Below, one piece after another: positions 47,062-60,581 of a stretch of 64,000 bases of DNA. Below the pieces are notes generated by a model, which saw only the letters and a program-made list of their open reading frames with translations, had not been told where the DNA came from and did not search any database. Numbering within the stretch: the stretch's first letter is position 1; each line of letters starts with the position of its first letter. This DNA is from Lycium barbarum (lineage: Eukaryota; Streptophyta; Magnoliopsida; Solanales; Solanaceae): positions 60,946,782-61,010,781 of the forward strand of contig NC_083344.1 of NCBI RefSeq assembly GCF_019175385.1. Direction: 5' to 3'. Position numbers and translations under genes: made by a program.

Positions 47062-47256
47062 TGTCACACCCCAAACCGGAGGGCTGCGACAGACACCCAA
47101 CCCTTAATTGTCGAGCACCAACATACATTACATACTACTCAACTCGAATGAGCTATGAGCTGACAAGATGCCACATGATAGTTAAATGAAAGGACGACTT
47201 ACTTGCAAACAACAAAACCCAAGGAACATGCATATATAAAAATATATCTACACTTT
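47062..47256 (-). repeat. LTR fragment G, minus strand
   Basis: It starts TGTCACACCCCAAACCGG, an LTR 3' terminus in reverse, and is cut after 195 bp by LTR H at 47257. The body is not clearly alike to the other families. Confidence 0.5.
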
Positions 47257-48064
47257 TGTCACGACCCGACTAGGGGCCATGACGGGTACCCGGGGCTATC
47301 CACCGAACACCGCTCATTCTGCTATTTATCATATTCGTTAAACGTTCATTCATCGAATTCATACTCAAATCATAAGAAAAATCAATTTTTTTCATTTGGA
47401 AACATAATTACCTTTATATAGGTAAGCCCTTCAGCTATCAAATAATACAGACATACATATATACATATATACGCTTATCCAAATCGTGAGACCATACTAC
47501 CCACACATACGTATCTACGAGCCTCTACTAGAATGCTAGACATATGGACGGGACAGGACCCCGTCGTGCCCGAAACATACATGTACATAAAATGATAAAT
47601 CAATGGCACCTCCGGAATAATGGAGTGCTTTCAACACTCTGCTTATCGACTTCTACAAATCTAGGTCTCCTCCCTACATACCTGTGGGCATGAACACAGT
47701 GTCCAAAGAAAACGGATGTCAGTACGAATATTGTACTGAGTATGTAAGGCATGAATGAAATAAACATAATAGAGAATCATAAGACTTAAGATGAAGACAT
47801 AACCTTCTTAACTTTTAAGGGAGGATACCTCTCATGCCTATATCATATACTACCACGGTACATGTATCATCATAGCTCATACATCGTCGTATCAGACATA
47901 TATATATATATATATATATATCATAACACCGCATCTGCTTATACACATTAACGTTATCCCCATTCGGCCACGTAGTGGCTCGATAGTATCACCTACATAT
48001 TTTTCGGGCTTTTCATACATACATCATATATATAATCATAGCATATACGTATTTATATCATATA

Positions 48065-48261
48065 CTACCTGGCCAACCAAGGCTTCAGGGTTATTACTAC
48101 CTGGCCCTACCAATGCTTCAGGGTTATTGCTACCTGGCCCTACCAAGGCTTCAGGGTTATTGCTACCTGGCCCTACCAAGGCTTCAGGGTTATTGCTACC
48201 TGGCCCTACCAAGGCTTCAAGGTTATTGCTATCTGGCCCTACCAAGGCTTCAAGGTTATTC
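48065..48261. repeat. 33-bp tandem repeat, six units, in LTR H
   Basis: Units start at 48065 (32 bp), 48097, 48130, 48163, 48196 and 48229. Each contains CTACCTGGCCCTACCA, AGGCTTCAGGG and TTATTG. Later units drift (caggg to caagg). A related single unit occurs in LTR I near 53730-53762, so the array is a local expansion of an LTR motif. Confidence 0.92.
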
Positions 48262-48353
48262 GTACCCAACTACAGAGGTTTGCGCGCGTTACGTAAATAT
48301 ATACATATTCTACCCGGCTTTATAAGCTCGGGGTTTCATAATAGTCATACATA

Positions 48354-48355
<2 letters not shown>

Positions 48356-48421
<66 letters not shown>
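48356..48421. repeat. Compound microsatellite (AC)n(AT)n
   Basis: About 35 bp of alternating CA followed by about 31 bp of alternating AT, inside LTR H. Confidence 0.95.
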
Positions 48422-48425
<4 letters not shown>

Positions 48426-50159
48426 AAAGCCCACAAATAACTTTAGCGTCATCATTATCATCATCACTATCAACATCGTCATCATTATCATCACATATGT
48501 CTCATAAACTTATCATAACCTTTCATGAAGCATACATTTGGATTTAAAGACAATCTATAAGAATCACATCGTATTCGTAGCATGAACTTCGTAATAATGT
48601 CATATAATAAACTTTATAATCTCTAACTTAGGCTCATCATTACTCTCATCGTATCTATGGCACATCCTTTTCCTTAATATCATATGTAACCCCTTATGAA
48701 CATAGACTTGTAACTTTTCGGAACATTGGTCATAGGACACGTATTAGAGCTTATAGACAACATATAACAATGTCAGGGTGACACAAGGTCGAGAGCCCCC
48801 GCTTCCATTATGGAGCATTCATAAGCATTATGCCTCAGCTTGAAGCAATTAGCATATAAGGTGAGTGTAGTCAATGAATCAACATCAATGGATCGTAGTA
48901 TGGATCATTAGCCTTGTAGAATCATAATATTATAGGCCTTAGAATCTTTAGACTTAGACTCATCATCATCATTATCGTATTCGTAACATACCTCTTATCT
49001 TATCCCATATGGATATTCATGAACATAGGCTCTTAGTTTTCCGGAAGGTAGGGAAGTCATGGGGAGGTAGGGATAAGAATGTCATATCCTGAACTTTAGG
49101 ACTTCCAGACTATTATTCATCATCGGTATCGTCATGCTCATAACATATCTCTTCTCTTTATCTTGTATGAAACTTCTTATACTCGTAGACTCATAGACTT
49201 CGATACGTAGGAAATCATGAAGAGGAAGGGAATACCATATCATAGGATCCATGCCTTAGAAAGAAGGGACTAGCCTTACATACCTTTTTCGTTTGACAAT
49301 TTCCATCGCTTGATTGTTCTCCTACAATGCTCACATTTCTACCTTCAAGAGAATTCGCATTCACATTAGCTAATCGATTATATGAACGTGCTTACTAAAG
49401 CTAGAGAAAACTGGGTAGCATTTCCTTTGTTTATACAACTTCCTCCATATCATATATCAACTCCCAAACATCAATAATAATATTCACAATATCATAGACA
49501 ACAATTGTCATCCACCTATTTTGTCCGAAATTCATAATTTCACTCCAATTCACCCATAATCATGGTCATAGTATACTAGTACGTTTTCTCACATATAATG
49601 CTTATTCCATGTCCTTAATATCATTTATAACATAACTATATCACAACACATCAATAATCATAACTCAATTCAAGTTATCACTCAAAATGACACTATTCAT
49701 CCTTTCATGAACCATTTCCTATATCCTTTTACAATCCAAGTTTTTCAACTTTAAAATACCTTAATCAACACGTAAATACCATAAAACTTACCTTAGATGG
49801 TGTAGGAATGAACCTTGAGTGCAAACACTTCACTTGAGCAAAATCCTAGTTCACTTCTCTTGAAATTCTTGGCTTAGATGACTTTAATGTGCTTCAAACT
49901 CTTGATTTTTGGTTGGTTTGATGAAGTTGATCATGAATTTCCTTTGGTTTATTGTGGATGAAGAGTGAAGAATATTCTAGAGAGTTCATGACTTGTGGAG
50001 AATGAAAAATGAAAATGAAATAAGTGAACTTGGGTCTCTTATTTAAAACTTGAAATCTGTCCCGACGTCATTATACGGACATTTATACAGTCTGTATAAA
50101 TTTATACGGTCTGTATAATTGACCGTAAAACTGCTCCAGTGACCATCCCACTCTGTGTC

Positions 50160-51926
50160 TGTTACACCTCAGAAATTTTTCGTGAGCCAACCATGAATAG
50201 ACCAACGAAGGGCATGAATGTGCGATGTTTTACTAAGTAGGGAATGACTATTTATGAACTTTGGAATTAAGAAAGTTGCAGAATTTCATTTCAGCCAGTG
50301 GTCGTAAAATGGAATACGACCCGTAAAGTGATTTACAGACGGTAAAGTGCCATCGTCCTTCAACATTTCAAAAATTTCAACTTTCTGTCAAATGCTTCGA
50401 ATGGTTAAAAACGACTTGGAATACGAACCGTAAATTGAAATATGGCCCGTAAACTGAGTCGTAAACCGCCATGATCTTCAGCCAACCTTTCTGTTTCTGA
50501 TATGCTTAAATACGGCCGTGGGGGATGGACAGTAAACCAGTATACGGCCCGTAAAGTGGGGTTTACGACCATTGTGCATTTCGACCACTGTTCATAAAAA
50601 TCAGATTTTAGCTATTAAAAAGGAGGGACCCAAGTTCATTGTCTCATTTTATCTTCACGAAATTTCTCCCTAGAAATCTCTAGAACACTCCGAACACTTC
50701 AACCACAAGAATACCAAGGAAATCAATGATCATCAACACCAAATCTATGAAACAGAGTGTATGAAACCTAATTGGAAGTCATCTCCTTCAAGAAATTCTA
50801 AAAGAGGTGAAGAAGGGTTTTGGTGCTAAAGGAGTGATTCCACTCTAGGCTTGTTCCACTATCATCTAAGGTATGTTTCATGAATTTATCATGTTATTTA
50901 AGGTATTGGAAAGCTAAGATGCTTGAAATGTAGAAGAACATAGAAAATGGGCCATTACTGAGTGAATAGTGTCCAATTGAATGATAGTTGAATGGAATCA
51001 TGAACGTTGATATGTTGTGATGATGAATACGTTATAAGTGGCGTATAGACCATGGAATAGGTGTGAAGTAAGCAAAATTATGATGATGAGCTAAAACCAT
51101 TAAATGTGGAGAAATTGGAGAAAAATGGTGGATTTTTCTAAATATAGATAAGTGATGAATGTTGATACGATATTGTGAGTGTTGTTGTAAATGTTTGGGA
51201 GTTGAAATAGAACATGAGAAAAGTAGTAGAAACAAAGGAAACGCTGCCCAACTTTCTCTAGAAATAACGATCCGTTCTTATGGTCGATTGACTAACTATA
51301 ATGCGTATTCTCTCATGAAGGTAGCAACGTGATATTGAAGGAGAACAAGTGAACGATAGCTTAACTAAGCGACAAAGGTATGTGATGCTAATCCTTTTCT
51401 TTCTACGGCATGAATCCCATGATATGATTCTTCTTCCTCTCCATGATTCTCCTATATTCCGGAAAGCCAAGAGCTTAAGATCATGAATAGCTATATGAGT
51501 CAAGAGATATGATATGACATTCCTATAAAGTAAATGATGTCGTCCATTTTATACACTCACCTTACATACTAATCCCTTCAAGTTGAGGCAGAATGTTCAT
51601 GAATGCCCATAATGGAATTGAGGGTTCACAACCTTACGTCACCTAGATAAAATACACTTGTTCTAGAGTCCCTATGCATGCACAATTGTGAGCATATTTT
51701 GATAAGCATATTATTATAAGTATTTCATAATGAGCATTTCATAATCATATTACACCGAGCCTAGTTGGCTTGGCATCACCGCGAAACCGGGCAGCTATAC
51801 AATACACCATGGCCAGTTGGCATGGGCAGACACCACTAGTGGGCGGCATGAGATGGTACCCCGGACGCGGGAGGCCTGGACCTGGGCTAATGTTACTGAT
51901 TATCACACCGCACCTATATGGTCGTG

Positions 51927-51991
<65 letters not shown>

Positions 51992-52601
51992 ATGCATACA
52001 TGAGATGATGATAAGCATAAAAGTAAGTCAGCATGCATTACTTTTCATACGATTCCTAGCCAGGTGCAGTTGCTCCATACTTGATGCTCCATTTATTTTC
52101 TTGATGTTTTGTTATTGTTGATGCCTCTCATACTCAGTACAACATTCGTACTGACGTCCGTTTTCTTTGGACGTTGTGTTCATGCCCACAGGTAGACAGG
52201 GAGGTGAGCTCGATCCGGATACTTAGGAGCTGTCAGCTGATTGAAAGCACTCTATTGTTCGGAGGTGCTTATGATTATTCTTTTGGTACATATGTATATT
52301 TTGGGCATGACGGAGTCTTGTTCCGTCTACATGTATAGTATGTCAGTAGAAGCTCGTAGATGCGTAGTGCGGGTTAGATGGTCTCACGAGAGGCTTTTAT
52401 GTATATGTATGTATTATTTTGATGGCCGAGAGGCTTATGTCTACAAAAGTATTTTTATTTTCCCAAATGAAAAGATGATTTTCATATGTCCTAAGCATGA
52501 ATTGATAAAAGAGCATTAAAGGGGTAAGGTGAGTAGCAGAATGAGTGGTGCTCGGTGGCTAGCCCCGGGTACCCATCACGGCCCCCAGCCGGGTCGTGAC
52601 A
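50160..52601 (+). mobile_element. Solo LTR of family D (copy 2, 2442 bp) inserted in LTR H
   Basis: TGTTACACCTCAG to AGCCGGGTCGTGACA, with perfect TSDs GTGTC (50155-50159 and 52602-52606). It is highly similar to the solo LTR at 29434-31897 over its whole length, including the ACGGNCCGTAAA cluster (about 50290-50570), donor 51378, acceptor 52191 and hairpin 52135-52153. No internal element sequence is present. Confidence 0.93.
51929..51987. repeat. (AT)n microsatellite in solo LTR D2
   Basis: About 59 bp of alternating AT at the position where other LTRs have 'gcagtttatatat'. The ORFs rich in Ile-Tyr here are products of this repeat. Confidence 0.93.
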
Positions 52602-52937
52602 GTGTCAATTTGACGGCACATTATACGGGCCGTAGAATTTTATACGGTCCGTATAAGTGACCGTGAAATTAACCCTTCAGCAATTTCATTCTGTGACACT
52701 TCTACGGTCCATTATACGGGCCGTATAACATTATACGGTCCATATAATCGACCGTATAACCCATCTTTTCACTGATATTCTTCTTGTCACTTCGTTTGAT
52801 CTCCAATCCATAGGGAACCTTCTTGAAACTTGTTTGGCACCTCAATACCAATCTAAGGGACATTGTCACTCTTCTCTAAGACGTCATTACGTCATCATTA
52901 ATTCGTCGCTCATAATTCTTACCCGACGCACAATATA
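52602..52937 (-). repeat. LTR H, part 2
   Basis: Continuation of LTR H after the D2 insertion. It has the U3-type palindromes TTATACGGTCCGTATAA (52640-52656) and related units up to about 52760. It ends at ATATA where element I inserted; the 5' terminus of H is not in the window. Confidence 0.75.
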
Positions 52938-55445
52938 TGTCACGACCCAACCGGAGGGCCATGACGGGCACCCGGTGCTAACCCACCCGGGTACCTCTTA
53001 TCGTACTCTCATATTCACATCTAGGTGAGCCACATGGCTTACTCATAATTTATATGCATCAATAGTGCTAATCGCGTTGGGCAACAACACATTCATATCA
53101 TCATTAATAACAATGCCCATATCCATTTATACAAGCCGACGAGGCTATCAAAATTATATACAAAATATGAGTCGACAAGGCTAAGGACATCTAATCATAT
53201 ACAACTGTCTACGAGCCTCTAAGGAGAGTATGTCACATCATATAGGCGGGATAGGACCCCGCCTTGCCCATGGGTATGTACATAAAAGAATAATACCAAA
53301 AGTTGTAGCTCCGGAATGAAGTGGAGCTTCTCTATGTAGTCCCTGAGTAAGAAGTCTATGGATCAGTCCTGTCTCCCTGTCCACCTACGGGCACGACGCA
53401 GCGTCCACAAACAAAAGGACGTCTGTATGAATAATGTACTAAGTATGTAAAGCATAATCAATATCATAATATGAGCATAAAAGACAACACAAGAAATGAC
53501 ATAGGATGGGGGAATCAAGGAGTAGTAGGGCCATCTTAATTACTTACTTGTCTTTCATAGGGACCTTCCATTTCTTGTGCGTGCTCGTGTACATACATAC
53601 ATGTATATATATATATACAAATACCCATATCCGTATCCATATTCATATACATATTCGTATCCATAGCGTACCCGACCATGAAGGTTCGGTGGTTTCACAT
53701 ACCCGGCCATGACAAGGCTCGGTGTCATACATACCTAGCCCTACCAAGGCTCAGTGTTATCCGTACCCAACTGCAGTGGTGTGCACGCGATAGGTTCCAT
53801 ACCCGGCCATATAGACTCGGTGTTACATAATAGTCATACATACTTAAATCCGTATACATAGGAGTTCATGAGTATCATCGTCATCATTGACATCATCATT
53901 TTCGTTATATTCATCTTTAGGGGATCAGCTGTTATATAAAAGGGGCAATAGAATCGTGAACGTATCGAGAATCGTAAACTTTAGAAACCTTAGAGATAGA
54001 GTCATTTGGAAGATATTATGGAGCTCATGAAAGGATACATATAACAAGGGAACCATGCCTTAATGAAAGAAGGGTTAGCCTTACATACCTCTTTGTCTCC
54101 TTAACTATTTAACGTTCCCCGTCGAAGCTTGAATAATCTACATTTGGAAGGATTCATATCATGGTTAAGCCTTAATGACACTCTTCACTTTAACCTAGAA
54201 TAATTCATGTTCTAATGAAAATTGAGCAGCATTTCCCCTATTTCGTCAACTTCCACTATATCTCAAAACAACTCACAAACAACCACAATAATATCCACAA
54301 TATCATAATTAAGTATTCACATTCGATTTAGCCCTCAAAATTCATCCTTGTGTTCAACTTATGTTAGCAACTTCATACCCATTTTAGCACATTTTTATAT
54401 AATATTTCTTCATCACCATTATCACTCTCCATAGCAATATTATGCCCATATTATACTAAGAATCATATCTCAAGTTAGCTTACTACTCAAAAACCTCATA
54501 AAAATTACATTTGGAACTCATTTTCCACTTTTTCCTTCTACCAAAGTTGTTCAACAAATAAACATTCTTGATAATATGTAATGAGTATGAAAACTAACCT
54601 TTTATCTCATAAGAATGTGCTTTGGAGCAAGCTATCAACTTATGTGAAAACCCTAGCTTCAATATCCAAAGAATTCTTGGAGTTTATTAACCCTAGCAAG
54701 ACCTCTAGCACATTGGTATCTTGATTCTTGCTTATTGATATTTAATCTCTCTTGGATTTGGCTTGGATTAGTTTATGGAGTGGAAGAGAGGGTTTTTGGA
54801 GAGCTTTTGGATCTGATTTGGTAAAATAAAATGTCCAAATGAAGTGGAGTGAAATATATAAAGTGAAACTTAAAATCCTATCGGGCAATTCTGCGCCCAT
54901 TTTGACGGGCTGTCAAAATTCGTACGGACCGTCAAAATGGTCAGTAGAACTTCCCAGTAAAATATGGGTCACTGTGGCCATTTGACGCTGGGCTGTGTCA
55001 ATTTGACGGAGCGTCAAAATTCCTGCGGGCCGTCAAATGGTCCGCAGAAATTTTCTGCTCAGACAGTTTGTCGTTGAATGGCCATAACGTTTTACTCAGA
55101 CGTCACATTGACGAGCGGTTTGTTGCATTGGAAACTTGACTCGATGAACTTAAATTTGGAAAACAGAAACACACCAAAACTCATCATATGCTAGGAGATA
55201 TACCCCCAGCCATTTGGGACCAAATTCTGTCCGAAAATTTTTGCCAAGTTTTACCAAAGCTCCTATAAACTCCATTCCTTTTTTGTTTGATCTTAAATCC
55301 TTCCATAGCTCATTTCATGGGCTTAAACCCCCATAACCATAATATTGTAACATGTAATCTCATATATCCTAAGGTAACTCCCATTTCCGCGATTAGGACA
55401 ACTAACGCCTAACGAATCTCAACGGACGAAACTACGAGGTGTAAC
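52938..55445 (-). repeat. Element I 3' LTR (2508 bp)
   Basis: TGTCACGACCCAACC to GAGGTGTAACA. U3 holds TTTGACGGNC/GCGTCAAA-type inverted units at about 54900-55050. The hairpin block at 53404-53447 is partly degraded (tctgtatg...gtactaag). Three 'cccggcc...ctcggtg' units lie at 53668-53825. Confidence 0.87.
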
Positions 55446-55482
55446 ATTCTCCCCCTCTTAGAAACATTCGTCCTCGAATCAT
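55446..55482 (-). other. Polypurine tract and hairpin, element I
   Basis: Minus-strand 'taagagggggagaa' (55446-55459) abuts the LTR. The adjacent hairpin AACATTCG (55463-55470), loop, CGAATCAT has lost two pairs relative to A, B and E. Confidence 0.75.
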
Positions 55483-55639
55483 AGACTCTTAGGGATTCTT
55501 ACAAAAATTTCAACAGAGTTTCCCCTATAATATGGCACTACCATCCTGCACAGCAACCTAAAATACATCTCCTCACAGGGCTATAACAACAAGACAATAA
55601 CCATGGCCACACACGACCAAGAAAACACCAAGAAAAACA

Positions 55640-58173
55640 TTACATACCTGAGGTTAATGGCGTCTCCGCCTGAATCTCTTTTGAAGGTGAAAATAATTGC
55701 GGGTACCTGGACTTCATGTCCTCTTCATCTTCCCAAGTCATTTCCTCTCTATTAATGTTCCTCCATAAAACTTTAACTGAAGGTACTTCTTTGGTTCTGA
55801 GCTTTCGTACTTGCCTATCTAAAATGACAATGGGGACTTCTTCATAAGACAATTGTTTAGTAACTTGGACATCATCTATTGGCACAATTCTAAAAGGATC
55901 TCCAATACACTTACGAAGCATCGATACATGAAAAACTGGATGGACTGACTCCAAATCCGCAGGTAGGTCTAATTCATAAGCCACTTGGCCTACCTTGCGT
56001 ACAATCTCATATGGTCCAATGTACCGGGGACTAAGCTTGCCCTTTTTGCCAAATCTCATGACGCCCTTCATTGGCAACACCTTCAAGAATACCCAATCTT
56101 TCACTTGGAATTCTAAGTCTCTTCAAATATTATCTGCGTAGGATTTCTGTCGACTCTGAGCTGTTAATAATCGATCCTGTATAAGCTTGACTTTCTCTAT
56201 AGCTTGTTGGACCAAGTCTGGTCCTATCAGTTTGGTCTCTCCTACTTCGAACCACCCAATTGGAGATCTACACTTCCTCCCATATAAAGCCTCATATGGG
56301 GCCATTTGGATGCTAGAATGGTAACTATTGTTATAAGAAAATTCAATAAGTGGTAAGTGATCATCCCAACTACCTCCAAAATCCAATACACATGCTCGTA
56401 ACATATCCTCAAGAGTCTGAATGGTACGTTCAGCTTGCCCATCCGTCTGTGGGTGAAATGTCGTGCTAAGGCTCACTTGAATCCCCAAACCCTGTTGGAA
56501 GGACTTCCAAAAATTTGTTGTAAACTGAGTTCCTCTATCTGAGATAATAGATACCGGAACACCGTGAAGCCGCACTATCTCTTTAACGTAAAGCTTTGCA
56601 TAATCTTCTGCCACATATGTAGTTCTAACTGGTAAGAAATGAGCTGACTTCGTGAGTCTATCCACAATCATCCATATAGAATCTTACTTACGTGGAGAAC
56701 GGGGTAAGCTTGTAATGAAGTCCATGTTAATTACTTCCCACTTCCAGGTTGGAATTTCTATAGTTTGCAACAATCCGCCCGGATTTTGGTGCTCGATTTT
56801 CACTTGTTGACAGTTGGGACATTCAGCTATGAATTCCGCTATATCTTTCTTCATCCCGTTGCACCAATATATAGATTTAAGATCATGGTACATTTTCGTT
56901 GCTCCTGGGTGAACAGAATAATGGGAACAATGGGCTTCTCTCAATATTTGGTGGCATAATCCCGCAACATCTGGAACACATAACCTGCCTCAGCATCGAA
57001 GAACTCCATCTCCAGAAATCTCAAATGATAACTTCTTCTTCTGAGGGAGTGTATTTCTGTAATGAATTAGCATGGGATCCTCGTATTGACGCTCTTTCAC
57101 TTCCACCACTAGTGACGAGACCGACGCATTTTGAATGATAGCTCCCATACCACCTGAGTCCACTACTCGAACTCCTAGCCTATCTAACTGCTGGAGCTCA
57201 TAAGCTATCTCTCTTTTCTCTGGCTGAACATCACATAAACTTCCCATAGATCTACGGCTAAGAGCATCAGCCACTACATTTTCTTTCCCGGGATGATACA
57301 AGATGTCAACATCATAGTCTTTCAATAATTCCAACCATCGCCGTTGCCGTAAATTTAACTCTTTTTGCTTGAAGATATACTGAAGGCTCTTATGATCTGT
57401 ATAAATATCAACATGGATGCCATACAAATAATGTCTCCACATCTTCAATGCATGAATTACTGCAACCAATTCAAGATCATGGGTCGGGTAATTTTTCTTA
57501 TGTTTCTGCAACTGTCTTGAAGCATACGAAATCACCTTACCATGTTGCATCAACACACAACCTAACCCAACGCCTAAAGCATCACAATAGACAATATAAC
57601 CTTCTGATCCCTCTGGAAGTGTCAGGACTGGGGCAGAAGTTAATCTATCCTTTAGCTCTTGAAAACTACGTTCACAAGCATCTGTCCATTGAAACTTAGC
57701 TAATTTCTGGGTCAGCTTCGTGAGTGGTGTAGAAATAGAAGAAAATCCTTCTACAAATCTCCTGTAATAACCTGCTACGCTTAGAAAACTACGGACCTCC
57801 GTAGGTGTTGCTGGCCTTGGCCAAGTCTTCACCGCTTCAATATTTTGGGTATCTACCCGAATACCATCGGCTGAAATAATATGCCCCAAAAAGGTCACTG
57901 AGTTCAACCAAAATTCACACTTAGAAAATTTGGCAAATAACTCTCGCGTTTGGAGAACTCCAAGAACGGTACGCAAATGATCCGCATGTTCTGCCTTGAA
58001 CCTAAAATACACCAGGATATCGTCGATGAACACAATTACAAATAAATCTAAGAAGGGCCTGAACACATTGTTCATCATATCCATAAATACTGGCGGTGCA
58101 TTTGTTAGCCCAAATGACATCACCCGGAACTCAAAATGGCCATATCTTGTTCTGAAGGCTGTCTTAGGGATAT
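55640..58173 (-). pseudogene. pol: Element I pol (RT-RNase H-INT), few stops, 5' part outside window
   Basis: A single frame runs from 58123 to the TAA at 55640 with only three or four internal stops and no frameshift: near 56990 (in LRYRG-equivalent), 56681 (RK*DSIW) and 56120 (DN*RRDLE-equivalent). [12 protein letters not shown] (about 58030). RNase [16 protein letters not shown] (Ala-Ser to Ala-Leu change) and DHKSLQYIF. Integrase: HCSHYSVHPGATKMYHDL, CPNCQ, SDRGTQF, DGQAERTIQ. The chromodomain-like tail is complete (VPIVILDRQVRKLRTKE to TWEDEEDMKSRYPQLF). Element J splits it inside RT, just before the [11 protein letters not shown] segment. Confidence 0.9.
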
Positions 58174-60577
58174 TGTTACACCTCGGAAATTTTTCCGTAC
58201 TTGTGTGATGAGTAGAACAATGAAGGACTTGAGTGTATGGTGTTTTACTGAGTCGGGAATGGCTAATTTTGCATTTTTCGAAATAATAAAGTTGCAGAAA
58301 AACAATTCACCCAGTGGTCGTATATGGCACTATACGGCCCGTAAAGTGATTTACGGACCGTATAGTGCAATCGTCTTTCATTTCGTCAAAAATCTCAAGT
58401 ATCTGTTAAGTGTTGAAATGGTTAAAAACGACCCAGAATACGGCCCGTAAACTGGTTTACGGACCGTAAACCAGGTCGTAAACTTCCATGTCCACCAGCC
58501 AAACTCTCTGTTTTTGGAATGCTTAAATACGACCACGGTGGACGACCCGTAAATCAAAATACGGTCCGTAAACTGCAGTTTACGGCCACTGTTCATCCCG
58601 ACAAAAATTCATTAAACATCAGCTTTTGAGTTATTAAAAGGAACTTAGGCCTCATTTTATTTCATTCTTCATTCATACAACTCAAGAACACTCTAGAACT
58701 CTCCAAATACTTCCTCCATAAGAATCCAAGAGAATCAAGGGAAAGCTAAAGATCAACAACACAAAACCTATGAAATCAAGTGCAAGAACACATCAAGGGA
58801 TCATCTAAGTCAAGTAATTCCCAAGAAGGTGAAACTAGGTTTTTGTCCAAAGTGAAGTATTGCAACTCAAGACTTGTTCAACCAACATCCAAGGGAAGTT
58901 CCATGATATATTCATGTTGTTCAAGGCATTGAAAGGCTTAGACACTTGAAATGTAGAAGAACATAGAAATGGGTCATTAGTAAGTGAATAGTGATATGAA
59001 TGAATGATAGTGGAATTGAACTACGAATATTGGGGTGTTGTGAGTACAAATACGTTATAAATGATGTTTATATCATGAAACAAGCGTTAAACGCATGAAA
59101 ATGCAAGGGCGAGTCATAAGGCTAATTATGAGGGAAATTGGAGGAAAATGGTGGATTTTGCTAAATGTACGTGAACGACGATTGTTGATTTCGATATTGT
59201 GAGTAATGCTATGAATGTTGGGGGTTAATATAAAACATGGAAACTAGTATGAGCAAAGGAAGCGCTGTCCGACTTCTCCTAGAATTAGCGACGCGATCTT
59301 ATAGTTAGTTTACTAATGTTGATACGAATTCTCTTATGAAGGTAACGACGTGATATCGACGGAGAACAAGCGAGCGATATCCTAGCTAAACGACCAAGGT
59401 ATGTGAGGCTAGTCCCTTCATTCTGATGGCATGAATCTTGTATCACGAAATTACTATTCTCTTCATGAGTTCTTATAGTCCGAAAGGCTAAGAGTCTAAC
59501 TCCTTAATGTCTATATAAGATGAGGAATACGATATGATGATGCTAGTATAATGATGATGTTAATTATCGCTTACACTCACCTTATGTACTAGTTCCTTCA
59601 AGGTGAGGCAGAGTATCAATAGTTGTTCCATAATGGAATCGGGGGATCACGACCTTACGTCACCCCGATAGAGTAAAGTTGATCTTGAGCCTTATGCATG
59701 TATTACAATGAGATAAGTATTTTATGATGAGTATATTATTATTATGAGAATTTTATGATAAGCACGACATGAGCATTTCACACCGTGCTTAGTTGGCCGG
59801 GCAGTCACCGCCAAGGCGGGCAGCTATGCGGATACACCATGACCTTCGGGCATGGGCAGACACCACTAGTGGGCGGCATGAGATGGTACCCTGGACGCGG
59901 GAGGCCTGGACGCGGGCTAATATTATTGATTATCACACCGTTCCGACATGGACGGGAAGCTTGCATATGATTCATATATGTTATGAGGATGAGTATGAGT
60001 AAGATGGCATGCATGATTTCCTTTATGATTATCAGACAGATCCAGATATTTCATGTTGATGTTATCACTATATTGTTGATGTTTTATTTCATTGTTTATG
60101 CTTCTCATACTCAGTACAACATTCATACTGACGTCCTTTCTTCGGATGGTGTGTTCATGCCCACAGGTAAACAGAGAGAAGAGCTTGGCCCAGATCCTCA
60201 GTAGCAGTCAGCTGGTTGAAAGCACTCCATCATCCGGAGGTGCTTATGACTATCCTTTTGATGTACACTCATGTATACATATTTTTGGCATGACAGAGTC
60301 TTGTTTCGTCCATGTATATACAGTATGTTAGTAGAGGCTCGTAGATACGCAGTGTGGGTTAGATGGTCTCACAAGACATTTTCATATGCGTGTATATTAT
60401 TTTGATGGTCGAAGGGCAATTGTATATAAAGTATTTATGTTTGTTAAATTATGATTTTCCTACAAGTGGTATGTAAATTGGTAAAAGAATATTAAATGAG
60501 CAAGATAAGTAGTAGAGTGAGCGGTGCTCGGTAACTAGCTCCGGGTACCCATCGCGGCCCCTAGCTGGGTCATGATA
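58174..60577 (+). repeat. Element J 5' LTR (2404 bp)
   Basis: TGTTACACCTCGG to AGCTGGGTCATGATA (CA end mutated to TA). The U3 palindrome cluster is at 58315-58590; a TTATTAAAAGG TATA-like site at about 58632; microexon-like block 59342-59398; second donor CCAAG/GTATGTG (59399); acceptor CCACAG/GTAAACAG (60166); hairpin at 60112-60150 with a G.U-type pair in stem 2. Its first donor is lost (AAG/GGAAGT near 58892). Confidence 0.9.
58315..58590 (+). promoter_or_regulatory. U3 palindrome cluster, element J
   Basis: At least six ACGGNCCGTAAA-type units. The longest perfect palindrome is 23 bp (58452-58474), centred on TTTACGGACCGTAAA (58456-58470). Confidence 0.6.
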
Positions 60578-60581
60578 GAAG

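Larger units (their letters stand above)
47257..50159 (-). repeat. LTR H, part 1, minus strand
   Basis: It starts TGTCACGACCCGACTAGG and carries the conserved 'cagtacgaatattgtactgag' hairpin (47718-47738), the acceptor block, an AAAG/GTATGT donor near 49280, and a CTAAG/GTAAGTTTTAT donor at 49791. The preceding ACTTT (47252-47256) is its presumed TSD. It is interrupted at 50160 by solo LTR D2 and continues at 52602. Including a 33-bp tandem array it is over 3.2 kb without reaching its own 5' end. Confidence 0.75.
52938..58173 (-). mobile_element. Element I: Tekay/Del-type retrotransposon, interrupted by element J
   Basis: 3' LTR 52938-55445, PPT, then pol from integrase back into RT on the minus strand up to 58173, where element J begins. 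The remaining RT, PR, gag and 5' LTR should lie beyond J, outside the window. The presumed TSD at the visible end is ATATA (52933-52937). Pol has few lesions, so I is less decayed than B or C. Confidence 0.85.

Noticed and set aside
47245..47260. PBS-like 'cacttt' before the LTR terminus at 47257, resembling the reverse of a PBS next to an LTR
   Set aside because: Only 'acttt' matches; the TGATACCA part is absent. It is more simply flanking sequence of G.
48036..48269. ORF encoding a repeated NNPEALVGPGS peptide (also open on the other strand)
   Set aside because: The DNA repeat unit is 33 bp, a multiple of three, so both strands stay open by arithmetic. It lies in a non-coding LTR.
51745..52121. 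ORFs rich in Tyr-Ile on both strands
   Set aside because: Translation of an (AT)n microsatellite.
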